Origin: Sutcliffiella horikoshii
Lineage (GTDB): Bacteria > Bacillota > Bacilli > Bacillales > Bacillaceae_I
Length of the DNA stretch: 64,000 nt
Assembly: GCA_001636495.1 (NCBI GenBank)
Contig: KV440964.1
Coordinates: 1,876,666 to 1,940,665 of the forward strand
Reading direction: 5' to 3'
Below, one piece after another: positions 40,446 through 49,236 of this stretch (positions within the stretch are counted from its first letter, which is position 1; every line of letters starts with the position of its first letter). Below the pieces are notes generated by a model that was not told the origin of the DNA, ran no database searches, and worked only from the letters and a program-made list of their open reading frames with translations. A program made the position numbers and the translations under genes.

Positions 40446-41075
40446 ATCGAACTGAATAAACGGCAAGAAACTATTTTACAAATTGTAAAAGAACAGGGAC
40501 CGATTACAGGAGAAGCGATAGCAGATCAACTGAACCTGACTAGAGCGACTCTACGTCCGGATCTTGCAATATTGACAATGGCAGGCTATCTGGATGCAAG
40601 GCCACGAGTGGGCTATTTTTATACCGGTAAAACTGGTTCCCAACTATTATCTGATAAAATAAACAAAATCCAGGTGAATGACCACCAATCCATACCGGTC
40701 GTAGTGCATGAAAGTGTATCAGTGTATGATGCAATCTGCACGATGTTCCTCGAAGACGTAGGGACACTCTTTGTAGTGGACAACTTTTCGATTATTGTGG
40801 GTGTTCTTTCCCGAAAGGACCTGTTAAGGGCAAGTATCGGAAAACAGGAGCTTACATCCATCCCGGTAAATATTATTATGACAAGAATGCCTAACGTCAC
40901 GTTTTGCTTTAAAGAAGACCTTATCATTGATGTAGCCCAAAAACTCATTGAAAAACAAATAGATGCTCTTCCGGTCGTCAAGAAAACCGACAAAGGCTAT
41001 GAAGTAATCGGTAGAATTACCAAAACAAATATTACAAAAGTGCTGGTTGCCTTGGCACAAAATGAAATTATCTAG
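40446..41075 (+). CDS. ccpN: CcpN, gluconeogenesis repressor; start codon disrupted or non-canonical
   Basis: The frame encodes [18 protein letters not shown], a winged helix-turn-helix ([18 protein letters not shown]) and two CBS domains, as in CcpN (YqzB), which represses gapB and pckA under glycolytic conditions. No ATG, GTG or TTG occurs in frame before residue 41. The in-frame stop TGA at 40437-40439 is only six bases before the ATC at 40446. GGTGGTGA is well placed for ATC, or less well for CTG 40452. Relatives start [14 protein letters not shown] one base out of frame suggests a single extra A (GTGAACGACA). The real gene is probably intact apart from this. Confidence 0.8.
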   Translation: MELNKRQETILQIVKEQGPITGEAIADQLNLTRATLRPDLAILTMAGYLDARPRVGYFYTGKTGSQLLSDKINKIQVNDHQSIPVVVHESVSVYDAICTMFLEDVGTLFVVDNFSIIVGVLSRKDLLRASIGKQELTSIPVNIIMTRMPNVTFCFKEDLIIDVAQKLIEKQIDALPVVKKTDKGYEVIGRITKTNITKVLVALAQNEII

Positions 41076-41089
41076 ATTGGAGGAGAATC

Positions 41090-41899
41090 ATGGAAAAGCG
41101 TACCGTATATATCGTATCGGATTCTGTTGGGGAAACAGCAGAACTGGCAGTAAAAGCGGCAATAAGCCAATTTAATGGAGCAAACTTCCACCTGAAGAGA
41201 ATACCTTATGTAGAGGATATCGCTACCTTGACGGAAGTGGTCTCCATCGCAAAGCTCAACCAAGCTCTCATCGCATTTACACTTGTGGTTCCGGAGATGA
41301 GAAAGCACCTTGTATCTGCCGCGAAAAGAGAAGGGGTTCAAGTATACGATATCATTGGACCGCTTGTTGACTTGATGGAACAGGAGTACGGAGTTACACC
41401 GAAATATCAACCAGGCCTTGTCCGTCAATTGGATGAGGATTATTTCAAGAAAATAGAAGCAGTCGAGTTTGCGGTAAAATACGATGATGGAAGAGATCCA
41501 AGAGGGATCATCAAAGCGGATATCGTATTGGTTGGCGTATCGCGAACATCCAAAACACCTTTATCCCAATACCTTGCCCACAAGCGCTTGAAAGTGGCGA
41601 ACGTACCGATTGTTCCGGAGGTAGATCCACCGGAGGAGTTGTTTAAGGTAAATCCAGACAAATGTTTCGGGTTGAAAATCAGTCCAGAGAAATTGAATGA
41701 TATCCGAAAGGAAAGATTGAAAGCGTTAGGCCTGAATGATAAAGCGGCATACGCCAATCTGGAAAGAATTAAAGAAGAATTGTCATTTTTTGATTCTGTC
41801 GTAAATAAGATAGGTTGTGAGGTTATCGACGTCACCAACAAAGCGGTGGAGGAAACGGCCAACCTTATTGCCAACATCTATAACAAACGTTTAAAGTAA
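41090..41899 (+). CDS. yqfL: PpsR-type pyruvate, phosphate dikinase regulatory kinase/phosphorylase (YqfL)
   Basis: The 269-residue DUF299 protein starts [18 protein letters not shown] and has the P-loop-like [16 protein letters not shown] (about residues 147-162). The family uses ADP to inactivate, and phosphate to reactivate, PEP synthase or pyruvate phosphate dikinase. It follows ccpN after 14 bases. In B. subtilis the two are co-transcribed and YqfL modulates CcpN activity, which fits carbon-flow control. Confidence 0.92.
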   Translation: MEKRTVYIVSDSVGETAELAVKAAISQFNGANFHLKRIPYVEDIATLTEVVSIAKLNQALIAFTLVVPEMRKHLVSAAKREGVQVYDIIGPLVDLMEQEYGVTPKYQPGLVRQLDEDYFKKIEAVEFAVKYDDGRDPRGIIKADIVLVGVSRTSKTPLSQYLAHKRLKVANVPIVPEVDPPEELFKVNPDKCFGLKISPEKLNDIRKERLKALGLNDKAAYANLERIKEELSFFDSVVNKIGCEVIDVTNKAVEETANLIANIYNKRLK

Positions 41900-41931
41900 T
41901 ATAATTGAATAAGAGTTTGTCACCAGTATTT

Positions 41932-41956
41932 GAGCGCTTTTCGGAGTGCTCTTTTT
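41932..41956 (+). terminator. Intrinsic terminator after yqfL
   Basis: GAGCGC pairs with GTGCTC (one G-U pair) and is followed by five T. Confidence 0.65.
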
Positions 41957-41995
41957 CATGGACTAACTATCCATTGATTAATCGGTGCGAAACAG

Positions 41996-42024
41996 TGGTC
42001 ATTTCATAAACTTTATACTATAAT
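41996..42024 (+). promoter_or_regulatory. Candidate sigma-A promoter of yqxD-dnaG-sigA
   Basis: TGGTCA (41996-42001) and TATAAT (42019-42024) have 17-base spacing. The leader would be about 160 bases; no further structured element stood out in it. Confidence 0.5.
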
Positions 42025-42188
42025 AAAAAATTGTGATAAAAATTACTTGATAAGGTTTAGAGTGAAGCATTATCGAATAAACTAAAACTAGCTATAAGTC
42101 AAGGGCATTCATATAGTTTCGTTCGACAACTGAAAAAAATATAGCGAAAAAAGAAGGTTTTTGGGAAGGGATGTAGAAACCATTTAAC

Positions 42189-42659
42189 ATGCAAAATAAA
42201 CGAAAGCCTATTATTTTGGTGGACGCGGATGCTTGTCCTGTTAAAGAAGAAATAAGTAGAATCAGTCATACATATAAAATAGATGTCTGCTACGTTGCTT
42301 CTTATTCCCATGTCATGACCAATAAAACAGAAGGTACTTGGGTCTATGTCGATGACGAAAAGGAATCTGCAGATCTATATATTTTGAATCATGCCAAAAA
42401 GAATGATGTAGTAGTCACTCAAGATATTGGTCTAGCAAGTATGTTGGTGTCTCGAAACGTTTATGTTCTCACTCCTCGTGGAAAACAGTATGAAGAGAGT
42501 GAAATGGAACTGAGCCTTCATATGAGATTTTTATCCGCGAAAGAACGCCGTAAAGGGAACTACTCAAAGGGTCCAAAAGCTTTCTCAATGAAGGACAGGG
42601 AAAGATTTGTCCTATCACTTAAAAAAACTTTGTCGAAAATTGCAGGAATTCTCGAGTAG
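42189..42659 (+). CDS. yqxD: YaiI/YqxD family protein (DUF188), putative NYN-like nuclease
   Basis: The 156-residue protein contains VDADACPVKEEI near its start and DVVVTQDIGLASMLV in the middle, the aspartates expected in the YaiI/YqxD family of PIN/NYN-like folds. A lysine-rich GPKAFSMKDRERF follows. The biochemical activity has not been shown. No good ribosome binding site stands before the ATG: GGGAAGGG is too far upstream. It is first gene of the dnaG-sigA operon, as in B. subtilis. Confidence 0.85.
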   Translation: MQNKRKPIILVDADACPVKEEISRISHTYKIDVCYVASYSHVMTNKTEGTWVYVDDEKESADLYILNHAKKNDVVVTQDIGLASMLVSRNVYVLTPRGKQYEESEMELSLHMRFLSAKERRKGNYSKGPKAFSMKDRERFVLSLKKTLSKIAGILE

Positions 42660-42690
42660 AGATAGAAATAGTTAATCACGGAGTGTTGTT

Positions 42691-44505
42691 ATGAATTATC
42701 GAATTCCTGAACAAACAATCGATCAAATAAGAAAGTCTACCGACATTGTTGATGTAATAAGTGAATATGTGCAATTGAAAAAGCAAGGCCGCAACTATTT
42801 CGGACTATGTCCGTTCCATGGGGAAAGTACTCCATCTTTTTCTGTTTCGCCAGACAAACAAATCTACCACTGCTTCGGCTGTGGAGCCGGTGGGAATGCC
42901 TTTAACTTTATTATGGAAATAGATGGTGTAAGTTTTGTAGAGGCTGCACAAAAGCTCGCCAAGTCATCCAATGTGGATGTGGAAGTGCCGGACTTTTCGA
43001 ATGCCGAGCAATCAGGACAGTCCAAAGAAACAAAATGGATGATGGACGCACACCTACTATTGCATAAATTTTACCATCATTTACTGTTAAATACAAAAGA
43101 GGGTCAAGAAGCATATGATTATGTGACCGGCAGGGGCTTCACTGATGAAACCTTGAAGAGATTCGGAGTTGGCTATGCCCTTAACAGTTGGGACTTTGCT
43201 TTGAAGTTCCTTACCAAAAGAGGTTATAATCAACAGCTTTTAGAAAAAGCAGGCCTGTTGATTGAGAAAGAGCATACTGCCGAATATTTCGACCGTTTCA
43301 GAAATCGAATCATGTTCCCTATCCATGATCATAAAGGGAATGTTATTGCTTTTTCCGGACGGGTACTTGGAGAGGGAGAGCCGAAATACTTGAACTCACC
43401 TGAGACGCCACTTTTTAATAAAAGTAAGATCCTCTACAATTTTCACCAGGCACGGCCTCATATCAGAAAGCAGGAACAGGCTATCCTCTTTGAGGGGTTT
43501 GCCGACGTCATTGCGGCTGATGGAGCGGGATTCCCAAATGGCATAGCGACGATGGGGACGTCCTTGACAGAGGATCAGGCACGTATCATACGCAGGCATG
43601 TGGATAGTGTCATCATTTGTTACGATGGAGATAATGCAGGTATAGAAGCTGCTTATAGGGCAGCCAACATATTGATACAGCAAGGCTGCTATGTAAGGAT
43701 AGCGATGATGCCCGATAAAATGGACCCTGATGACTATATCCGTAAAAAAGGATCAGACTCATTCAAACAGGATGTAATAGGGGCAAGTTTAACGTTCATG
43801 GCATTCAAGCTAAGGTATTTGCGAAGAGGAAGAAACATGAAAGATGAAGGCGAACGGATGCGGTATGTGGAAGACGTTCTGAAGGAGATCAGCATGCTGA
43901 CCAAAGCGGTGGAACGGGATCATTACCTTCGCCAGTTATCAGATGAATTCTCGATTTCCTTGGATGCTTTAAAGCAGCAGCAGTTCCAAGTGTATAAATC
44001 TTTGATTCAAAAAAAGGATTACAACGAACAGAATAGAATAAATATACCTAACAAGCCTAAAATATTCTCGCAAGCGCTAAAACCAGCTTATTTGAATGCA
44101 GAGCGCTATTTGCTGGCACATATGCTGAAGGACAGGGCTGTTTCGGAAAAAGTGCAGGCGTCCATTGAAGGATCCTTCATAGTAGAGGAACATCGCGCCA
44201 TTGCCACTTACCTCTATGCCTTTTACGAAGAAGGGTATGAGCCGAACGTCAGCATTTTCATGGAACGCATCCCCGAACAGGAGCTCAAAAAAATCATATC
44301 CGAACTCGGTATGCTTACCCTTGAGGAAGAATTAAGTGATGCGGTGTTACATGATTATATGAAACAGGTGTTTAATTATCCAAAATTGTTAACAATAAAA
44401 GAAAAAGAACAAGAAAAGAAACAGGCAGAAGCACAAAGTGACTTTCTAGGTGCTGCACAAATCGCGATGGAAATAATCCAAATGAAAAAAGAGTTAAAAC
44501 AATAA
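42691..44505 (+). CDS. dnaG: DNA primase
   Basis: The 604-residue primase has the CHC2 zinc-binding domain (CPFHGESTPSFSVSPDKQIYH, CFGCG), an RNA polymerase core with the TOPRIM motif EGFADVIAADGAG and YDGDNAG, and a C-terminal helicase-binding domain (about 450-600). It makes RNA primers at the replication fork. It lies between yqxD and sigA in the macromolecular synthesis operon, which links replication and transcription. Confidence 0.97.
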   Translation: MNYRIPEQTIDQIRKSTDIVDVISEYVQLKKQGRNYFGLCPFHGESTPSFSVSPDKQIYHCFGCGAGGNAFNFIMEIDGVSFVEAAQKLAKSSNVDVEVPDFSNAEQSGQSKETKWMMDAHLLLHKFYHHLLLNTKEGQEAYDYVTGRGFTDETLKRFGVGYALNSWDFALKFLTKRGYNQQLLEKAGLLIEKEHTAEYFDRFRNRIMFPIHDHKGNVIAFSGRVLGEGEPKYLNSPETPLFNKSKILYNFHQARPHIRKQEQAILFEGFADVIAADGAGFPNGIATMGTSLTEDQARIIRRHVDSVIICYDGDNAGIEAAYRAANILIQQGCYVRIAMMPDKMDPDDYIRKKGSDSFKQDVIGASLTFMAFKLRYLRRGRNMKDEGERMRYVEDVLKEISMLTKAVERDHYLRQLSDEFSISLDALKQQQFQVYKSLIQKKDYNEQNRINIPNKPKIFSQALKPAYLNAERYLLAHMLKDRAVSEKVQASIEGSFIVEEHRAIATYLYAFYEEGYEPNVSIFMERIPEQELKKIISELGMLTLEEELSDAVLHDYMKQVFNYPKLLTIKEKEQEKKQAEAQSDFLGAAQIAMEIIQMKKELKQ

Positions 44506-44550
44506 ATATACCTCTTTATCGCGTTCAATGTTGGAAGGAGGGGACAGTTG

Positions 44551-45675
44551 ATGGCTGAAAAATCAGCGCAATCAAAAGAGATGGAAACAGAATTGACCAT
44601 CGATCAAGTAAAAGAACAATTAACAGAAGTTGGTAAAAAACGTGGTGTCCTAACCTATGAAGAGATAGCCGAAAAAATGGCTGGATTTGAAATAGAGTCC
44701 GATCAGATGGATGAATACTACGAGTACCTTGGTGAACAAGGAGTGGAAATCATAGGTGAAGCAGAATCCGATGATGATCCAAACACTCAACAGCTTGCCA
44801 AAGAGGAAGAGTTTGACCTAAACGATCTTACAGTACCACCAGGGGTGAAAATCAATGACCCTGTTCGGATGTATCTCAAAGAGATTGGCCGTGTCGATCT
44901 TCTATCCGCCGAGGAAGAAATTAGCCTTGCTAATCGAATTGAAGAAGGCGACGAAGAAGCAAAACGCCGACTGGCTGAGGCGAACCTGCGTCTTGTTGTA
45001 AGTATTGCAAAACGCTATGTGGGTCGTGGAATGCTGTTCCTGGATCTTATCCAGGAAGGAAACATGGGTCTGATCAAAGCAGTAGAAAAGTTTGACTATC
45101 GTAAAGGGTTCAAGTTTTCTACATATGCAACGTGGTGGATTCGCCAAGCTATCACCCGTGCTATCGCTGACCAAGCAAGAACCATCCGTATTCCGGTTCA
45201 CATGGTGGAAACCATCAACAAGCTGATACGTGTACAACGTCAATTGTTGCAAGACCTAGGTCGTGAACCAAGTCCTGAAGAGATTGCAGAAGATATGGAT
45301 CTAACACCAGATAAGGTCCGTGAAATCCTCAAAATCGCCCAAGAGCCAGTGTCACTTGAAACACCTATCGGAGAAGAGGATGACTCACACTTAGGAGACT
45401 TCATTGAAGACCAGGACGCTACTTCTCCTTCCGATCATGCCGCATACGAACTGTTGAAAGAACAATTGGAAGATGTACTTGATACTCTTACAGATCGTGA
45501 AGAGAATGTGTTGAGACTTCGTTTTGGACTTGATGACGGCCGTACACGCACTCTTGAAGAGGTTGGTAAGGTCTTCGGAGTTACAAGAGAGCGTATCCGA
45601 CAAATTGAAGCCAAGGCTCTACGTAAACTGAGACACCCAAGCCGCAGCAAGCGCCTTAAAGATTTTCTCGAATAG
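44551..45675 (+). CDS. sigA: Primary sigma factor SigA (RpoD)
   Basis: The 374-residue sigma-70 factor has a region 1.1 (about 15-75), then region 1.2-2 with [46 protein letters not shown] and the -10 recognition helix. Regions 3 and 4 follow, with [20 protein letters not shown] binding -35 elements. The ATG at 44551 follows GGAGGGG. An in-frame TTG directly upstream is less suitable. It is the vegetative sigma factor of the cell. Confidence 0.98.
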   Translation: MAEKSAQSKEMETELTIDQVKEQLTEVGKKRGVLTYEEIAEKMAGFEIESDQMDEYYEYLGEQGVEIIGEAESDDDPNTQQLAKEEEFDLNDLTVPPGVKINDPVRMYLKEIGRVDLLSAEEEISLANRIEEGDEEAKRRLAEANLRLVVSIAKRYVGRGMLFLDLIQEGNMGLIKAVEKFDYRKGFKFSTYATWWIRQAITRAIADQARTIRIPVHMVETINKLIRVQRQLLQDLGREPSPEEIAEDMDLTPDKVREILKIAQEPVSLETPIGEEDDSHLGDFIEDQDATSPSDHAAYELLKEQLEDVLDTLTDREENVLRLRFGLDDGRTRTLEEVGKVFGVTRERIRQIEAKALRKLRHPSRSKRLKDFLE

Positions 45676-45687
45676 AATCATTGATGG

Positions 45688-45733
45688 AAATAGTTTGCTT
45701 TTCTTAAAAAGAGTAAGCTATTTCTCTTTTTTT
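45688..45733 (+). terminator. Intrinsic terminator after sigA
   Basis: AAATAGTTTGCT pairs with AGTAAGCTATTT using two wobble pairs, then CTCTTTTTTT. Confidence 0.7.
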
Positions 45734-45797
45734 GCAATTCATTACTTTTATAATATTCAGTTATCTGCAACTGGACCTGTAATTGGAGTGTTAATCC

Positions 45798-46325
45798 GTG
45801 AACAAACAAAGGAAACAAACAATCGTTGAAGAACTCGAGTATTGGAAGAAGAACCGTATGCTTCCGGAACAATATTGTGATTATTTATTGGCTCTATATA
45901 CCGAGGGAGAAGGCGTTCAACAACTGGAAAGACGAAAGAAGAAGATATTTTCCACCCTATATGCATGCCTGATACTCCTGCTGATTCCAATAACATTTCT
46001 TGTCATTTATTTTACTGAAATGCCAGTTCATTTGCAAATGGTCCTGGTAACTTTTTTTATTCTGGTATCCTTTTTCGGATATTTTACTTTTCGAAGAGAA
46101 CATTTTCTGATACATATCCCAGTCATTGTAAGTGCATTATTAATTCTTATCCTATCCATCAAACTGTTGGAAACAAATACTTCCCAATTGCCGGCAACCT
46201 TTATTATCATTACTTTTCAGGCAATGATCTGGTTTGTAATGGGTTACTTGAAGAAGTGGTATTATTTGAACATTGCATCCATTATCACTATGTTGTTGCT
46301 TGTGGTGAACATTATTTTAATGTAA
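45798..46325 (+). CDS. Membrane protein of unknown function
   Basis: I do not recognise this 175-residue protein with certainty. The first 50 residues are soluble and helical, with VEELEYWKKNRMLPEQYCDY. Five or six hydrophobic helices follow (about residues 52-72, 78-96, 103-122, 130-148, 153-173). The N-terminal segment recalls small helical domains placed before membrane regions in other Bacillus proteins. Start GTG has TTGGAGTG upstream. It lies alone between the sigA terminator and the acyl-CoA dehydrogenase promoter. Confidence 0.75.
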   Translation: MNKQRKQTIVEELEYWKKNRMLPEQYCDYLLALYTEGEGVQQLERRKKKIFSTLYACLILLLIPITFLVIYFTEMPVHLQMVLVTFFILVSFFGYFTFRREHFLIHIPVIVSALLILILSIKLLETNTSQLPATFIIITFQAMIWFVMGYLKKWYYLNIASIITMLLLVVNIILM

Positions 46326-46354
46326 TTTACATATAATTTAATTATTTTAAAAAG

Positions 46355-46403
46355 TTGTGAAAATTCCCTCATATCTATTATAATACAAATGAAAGCGCAT
46401 TCA
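46355..46403 (+). promoter_or_regulatory. Promoter with a CcpA (cre) site upstream of the acyl-CoA dehydrogenase
   Basis: TTGTGA (46355-46360), 18 bases, TATAAT (46379-46384) form the promoter. TGAAAGCGCATTCA (46390-46403) matches the catabolite response element TGWNANCGNTNWCA at all but one fixed position and covers the predicted start site. Binding of CcpA there should repress transcription when glucose is available. Confidence 0.7.
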
Positions 46404-46473
46404 ATATTTTGTAGGATGGTAGAAAATTAACGGCTCCGGCTAATGTTTTCCAAACAACAAGGGGGGAAAGATT

Positions 46474-47613
46474 TTGAACTTTGATTTAACGTCAGAACAA
46501 ACGATGATTAAGAAAACAATTAGAGAGTTTTCCGATGAAGTGGTAGCTCCTGGAGCACTACAACGAGATCGCGACAAGAAATTTCCTGTTGAGGTTTTTC
46601 AACAATTATCACAACTGGGAATGATGGGATTACCTTTTCCCGAGGAATATGAAGGTGCAGGCGCAGATACGGTTAGCTTTGCGATTGTGGTAGAAGAGTT
46701 AAGCCGTGCTTGTGGATCAACGGGTATCACATACTCTGCACACGTATCACTTGGTGGAGCACCATTAAATCTATTTGGTACCGAGGAGCAAAAGCGCAAC
46801 TATCTGGTGCCTATTTGTACCGGTGAATCACTTGGCGCGTTCGGTCTGACCGAACCGAATGCAGGATCCGATGCAGGTGGCACACAGACAACTGCTGTGG
46901 AAGATGGAGATGACTTCATCATAAACGGAAATAAATGCTTCATTACCAATGCTTCTTACGCCAAGCATTTAGCATTGACTGCGATCACCGATAAAAAAGG
47001 AAACGAAAAGGAAATCTCAGCTGTTATCGTTCCAACGGATGCTAAAGGTTTTCAAGTAATTGATAACTATGAAAAAATGGGTCTCAACGCATCCAACACG
47101 ACGGAATTGGTACTCGAGGATGTACGCGTTCCTCAAGAGAACCTGTTAGGTAAGCGCGGGGAAGGCTTCAGACAATTTCTTATCACACTTGATGGAGGGC
47201 GTATCGGGATCGGTGCGATGGCTGTGGGTATTGCGCAGGCTGCTTTTGAGCGAGCGCTCGCTTACTCTACGGAAAGAAAACAATTTGGGCGTTCCCTATC
47301 AAGCTTTCAAATTAACCAGTTCAAGCTTGCCGATATGGCAATGAAATTGGAACTGGCAAGAAATATGGTCTACAAAGCGGCATGGCTGAAAGACCAAGGT
47401 AGACCATTTTCAAAAGAAGCTTCCATGTGTAAACTATATGCATCAGAAGTTTGTATGGAAATAGCCGATCAGGCTGTCCAGCTTCACGGCGGTTATGGCT
47501 ATATGAAAGAATATCACGTTGAACGCTTCATGCGAGACGGCAAACTCCTAGAAATCGGCGAAGGCACATCCGAAGTACAACGAATGGTTATTGCCAGAAC
47601 GCTTGGGATTTGA
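46474..47613 (+). CDS. Acyl-CoA dehydrogenase (short/medium-chain type)
   Basis: The 379-residue flavoenzyme has the three usual domains. The first signature is FGLTEPNAGSDAGG (FAD/substrate binding), followed by the middle beta domain. The C-terminal helices carry QLHGGYGYMKEYHVERFMRD and IGEGTSEVQRMVIA, which contains the expected catalytic glutamate. It oxidises acyl-CoA to enoyl-CoA in beta-oxidation or branched-chain breakdown. TTG start seven bases after GGGGGG. It stands alone, with no electron-transfer flavoprotein or thiolase genes nearby. Not part of this region in B. subtilis. Confidence 0.92.
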   Translation: MNFDLTSEQTMIKKTIREFSDEVVAPGALQRDRDKKFPVEVFQQLSQLGMMGLPFPEEYEGAGADTVSFAIVVEELSRACGSTGITYSAHVSLGGAPLNLFGTEEQKRNYLVPICTGESLGAFGLTEPNAGSDAGGTQTTAVEDGDDFIINGNKCFITNASYAKHLALTAITDKKGNEKEISAVIVPTDAKGFQVIDNYEKMGLNASNTTELVLEDVRVPQENLLGKRGEGFRQFLITLDGGRIGIGAMAVGIAQAAFERALAYSTERKQFGRSLSSFQINQFKLADMAMKLELARNMVYKAAWLKDQGRPFSKEASMCKLYASEVCMEIADQAVQLHGGYGYMKEYHVERFMRDGKLLEIGEGTSEVQRMVIARTLGI

Positions 47614-47649
47614 AAAATGCAATTATCCAATAGTTTCTAAGGATTTCTA

Positions 47650-47778
47650 GCTGTTGATTGGAGCAAAAGGCGTAGACTCCAGCGGGGGAGTAGCGACAAT
47701 CTTGAGACCCCACAGGCGAAGCCGAGGAGGCTCAAGGTCGCCCCGCGGAAAGCGAAGCCGTTTGTGGAAATCAACAGC
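47650..47778 (+). repeat. Dispersed structured repeat, copy 5 (reference copy)
   Basis: This is the cleanest copy. Outer arms GCTGTTGATT and AATCAACAGC are perfect, then GCGGGG/CCCCGC, GCGAC/GTCGC and CTTGAG/CTCAAG stems follow toward a central ACCCCACAGGCGAAG-type loop. It lies between the acyl-CoA dehydrogenase and cccA. Confidence 0.9.
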
Positions 47779-47871
47779 GGTGTTAGAACAGAACTTCATT
47801 ATTAACAAAAATAATTTCTAAAAACACATCAGTTGTCACATTTTGAGGTACAATATAGTCAAGAAATATAT

Positions 47872-47903
47872 AAACCTTCATCATTCATGATGAAGGTTTT
47901 TGT
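47872..47903 (+). terminator. Strong hairpin with T tract between repeat copy 5 and cccA
   Basis: AAACCTTCATCAT pairs perfectly with ATGATGAAGGTTT over a two-base loop, then TTTG. It is probably the terminator for the acyl-CoA dehydrogenase message. A weak promoter for cccA (TTGGCA 47929, TAAAAT 47954, spacing 19) follows. No gene was found in the remainder of this 416-bp gap. Confidence 0.75.
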
Positions 47904-48029
47904 CTAAACTGTGAATTTAAGAGAGAAGTTGGCATTTTAGTCTTTTCCTATAGTAAAATATAAAGTAAAATAGAGAGTGCTTGTATAAGATTAGACTCAC
48001 GTACATGTACATAAGGAGGTTTGAATAGC

Positions 48030-48401
48030 ATGAATCGTAATCCGCTTATACCTTTTGCATTTATCGCAGTATTAGGTCTCGGACTAATGTTCTTACTATC
48101 TTTCGTTGGACTTGATCAAGCAGAAAAAATCGCTTCAGGCGAAGATGAAACAGTAGAATTAACTGCGGAAGAACTTTACCAACAAAACTCTTGTATCGGC
48201 TGTCACGGCGGCAACTTGGAAGGGGCAGGGGCTGCACCGGCATTAACTGATGTTGGCGAAAAACTTTCCCAAGAAGAGATTAAAGACGTTATCGTCAATG
48301 GACAAGGGTCAATGCCAGCTAACTTAGCTACACCTCAAGAAGCTGAAGTTCTTGCTGAGTGGCTTGCCAATGGTGCTGAAAGTGAAGAAGGCGAAGAGTA
48401 A
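48030..48401 (+). CDS. cccA: Cytochrome c-550, membrane-anchored
   Basis: The 123-residue protein has one N-terminal membrane anchor (about residues 8-28) and an acidic linker. A small class I cytochrome c domain with CIGCH as heme-binding site (about residue 56) and GSMPANL as the methionine ligand region follows. It is on the outer face of the membrane and carries electrons in respiration. I chose ATG 48030 about 10 bases after AAGGAGG. TTG 48021 is too close. Confidence 0.95.
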   Translation: MNRNPLIPFAFIAVLGLGLMFLLSFVGLDQAEKIASGEDETVELTAEELYQQNSCIGCHGGNLEGAGAAPALTDVGEKLSQEEIKDVIVNGQGSMPANLATPQEAEVLAEWLANGAESEEGEE

Positions 48402-48433
48402 GATTTGTTTTATTAGCAAAATGTTACACATAT

Positions 48434-48469
48434 AAAAGATCCTTTGCATTTGTGAAGGGTTTTTTTTTA
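48434..48469 (+). terminator. Intrinsic terminator of cccA
   Basis: AAAAGATCCTT and AAGGGTTTTTTTT pair over a short loop, with one G-U pair, and a long T run ends it. Confidence 0.75.
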
Positions 48470-48516
48470 TACTTGGTATTAAGGATTTAAAATACATAGG
48501 CAAAGAGGATACAGAC

Positions 48517-49236
48517 ATGAATGAATTAAAGCTATCTAAACGTTTAGAAGCAGTGGCTTCTTTTATCCCAAAAGGCAGTGTATTGGCTGATATTGGCTCA
48601 GATCACGCCTATCTGCCATGCTATGCATACCTGCAAGGAATGATCGAGAAGGGGATAGCGGGTGAAGTGGTGGAAGGTCCCTTTCAATCTGCTATTCAGC
48701 AGGTTCGCAAAACGGAACTCGACAACGTTATTGAAGTAAGAAAAGGAGATGGGCTGGAAGTAATCTCCCCAAATGAAGTTACTTGTATTACCATTGCGGG
48801 AATGGGTGGAACACTGATTCAATCCATCCTGGAAAAGGGAAAAGAGAAATTGTCAGGAGTTCAAACGCTGATTCTTCAACCGAATATTGGCGCTAAAAAA
48901 ATCCGGGAATGGTTGCTTGAAAATGGATGGGAACTTGTAGCAGAACAAATTTTACTTGAGGACGGCAGAATCTATGAGATTTTGGTGGCAGAGCGCGGGG
49001 ATAGCGAAAAGCCTTATGCTTCTAAGAAAGATGCGCATTTGCTGGTTGGTCCCTTTCTTGCAAAAGAAAAAAATGATGTGTTTGTCCAAAAGTGGACTCA
49101 TGAGCTTGGACATTGGAAGAAGATTGTATCACAGCTAGAGGTAGCAGCAAAAACGGAAGCGAATGAGCTGAAAATGAAGGAACTTGGTGAGAAAATCCGT
49201 TTAGTAGAGGAGGTATTGGAAGTTGAAAGAAGTTAA
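48517..49236 (+). CDS. trmK: TrmK, tRNA (adenine-22-N1)-methyltransferase
   Basis: The 239-residue protein has the Rossmann motif VLADIGSDHAYLP (SAM binding) and TIAGMGGTLI with the family NLxxNI-like pattern LQPNIGAKKIREWL. A C-terminal coiled coil follows (about 170-235). TrmK methylates A22 in tRNAs with long variable or D arms in Gram-positives. AAAGAGG precedes the ATG. It overlaps yqfO by 14 bases, as in Bacillus. Confidence 0.93.
   Translation: MNELKLSKRLEAVASFIPKGSVLADIGSDHAYLPCYAYLQGMIEKGIAGEVVEGPFQSAIQQVRKTELDNVIEVRKGDGLEVISPNEVTCITIAGMGGTLIQSILEKGKEKLSGVQTLILQPNIGAKKIREWLLENGWELVAEQILLEDGRIYEILVAERGDSEKPYASKKDAHLLVGPFLAKEKNDVFVQKWTHELGHWKKIVSQLEVAAKTEANELKMKELGEKIRLVEEVLEVERS

Noticed and set aside
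40270-40455. Small hydrophobic ORF between glyS and ccpN
   Set aside because: It begins next to the glyS terminator stem, runs through it and overlaps the ccpN start. No ribosome binding site is present.
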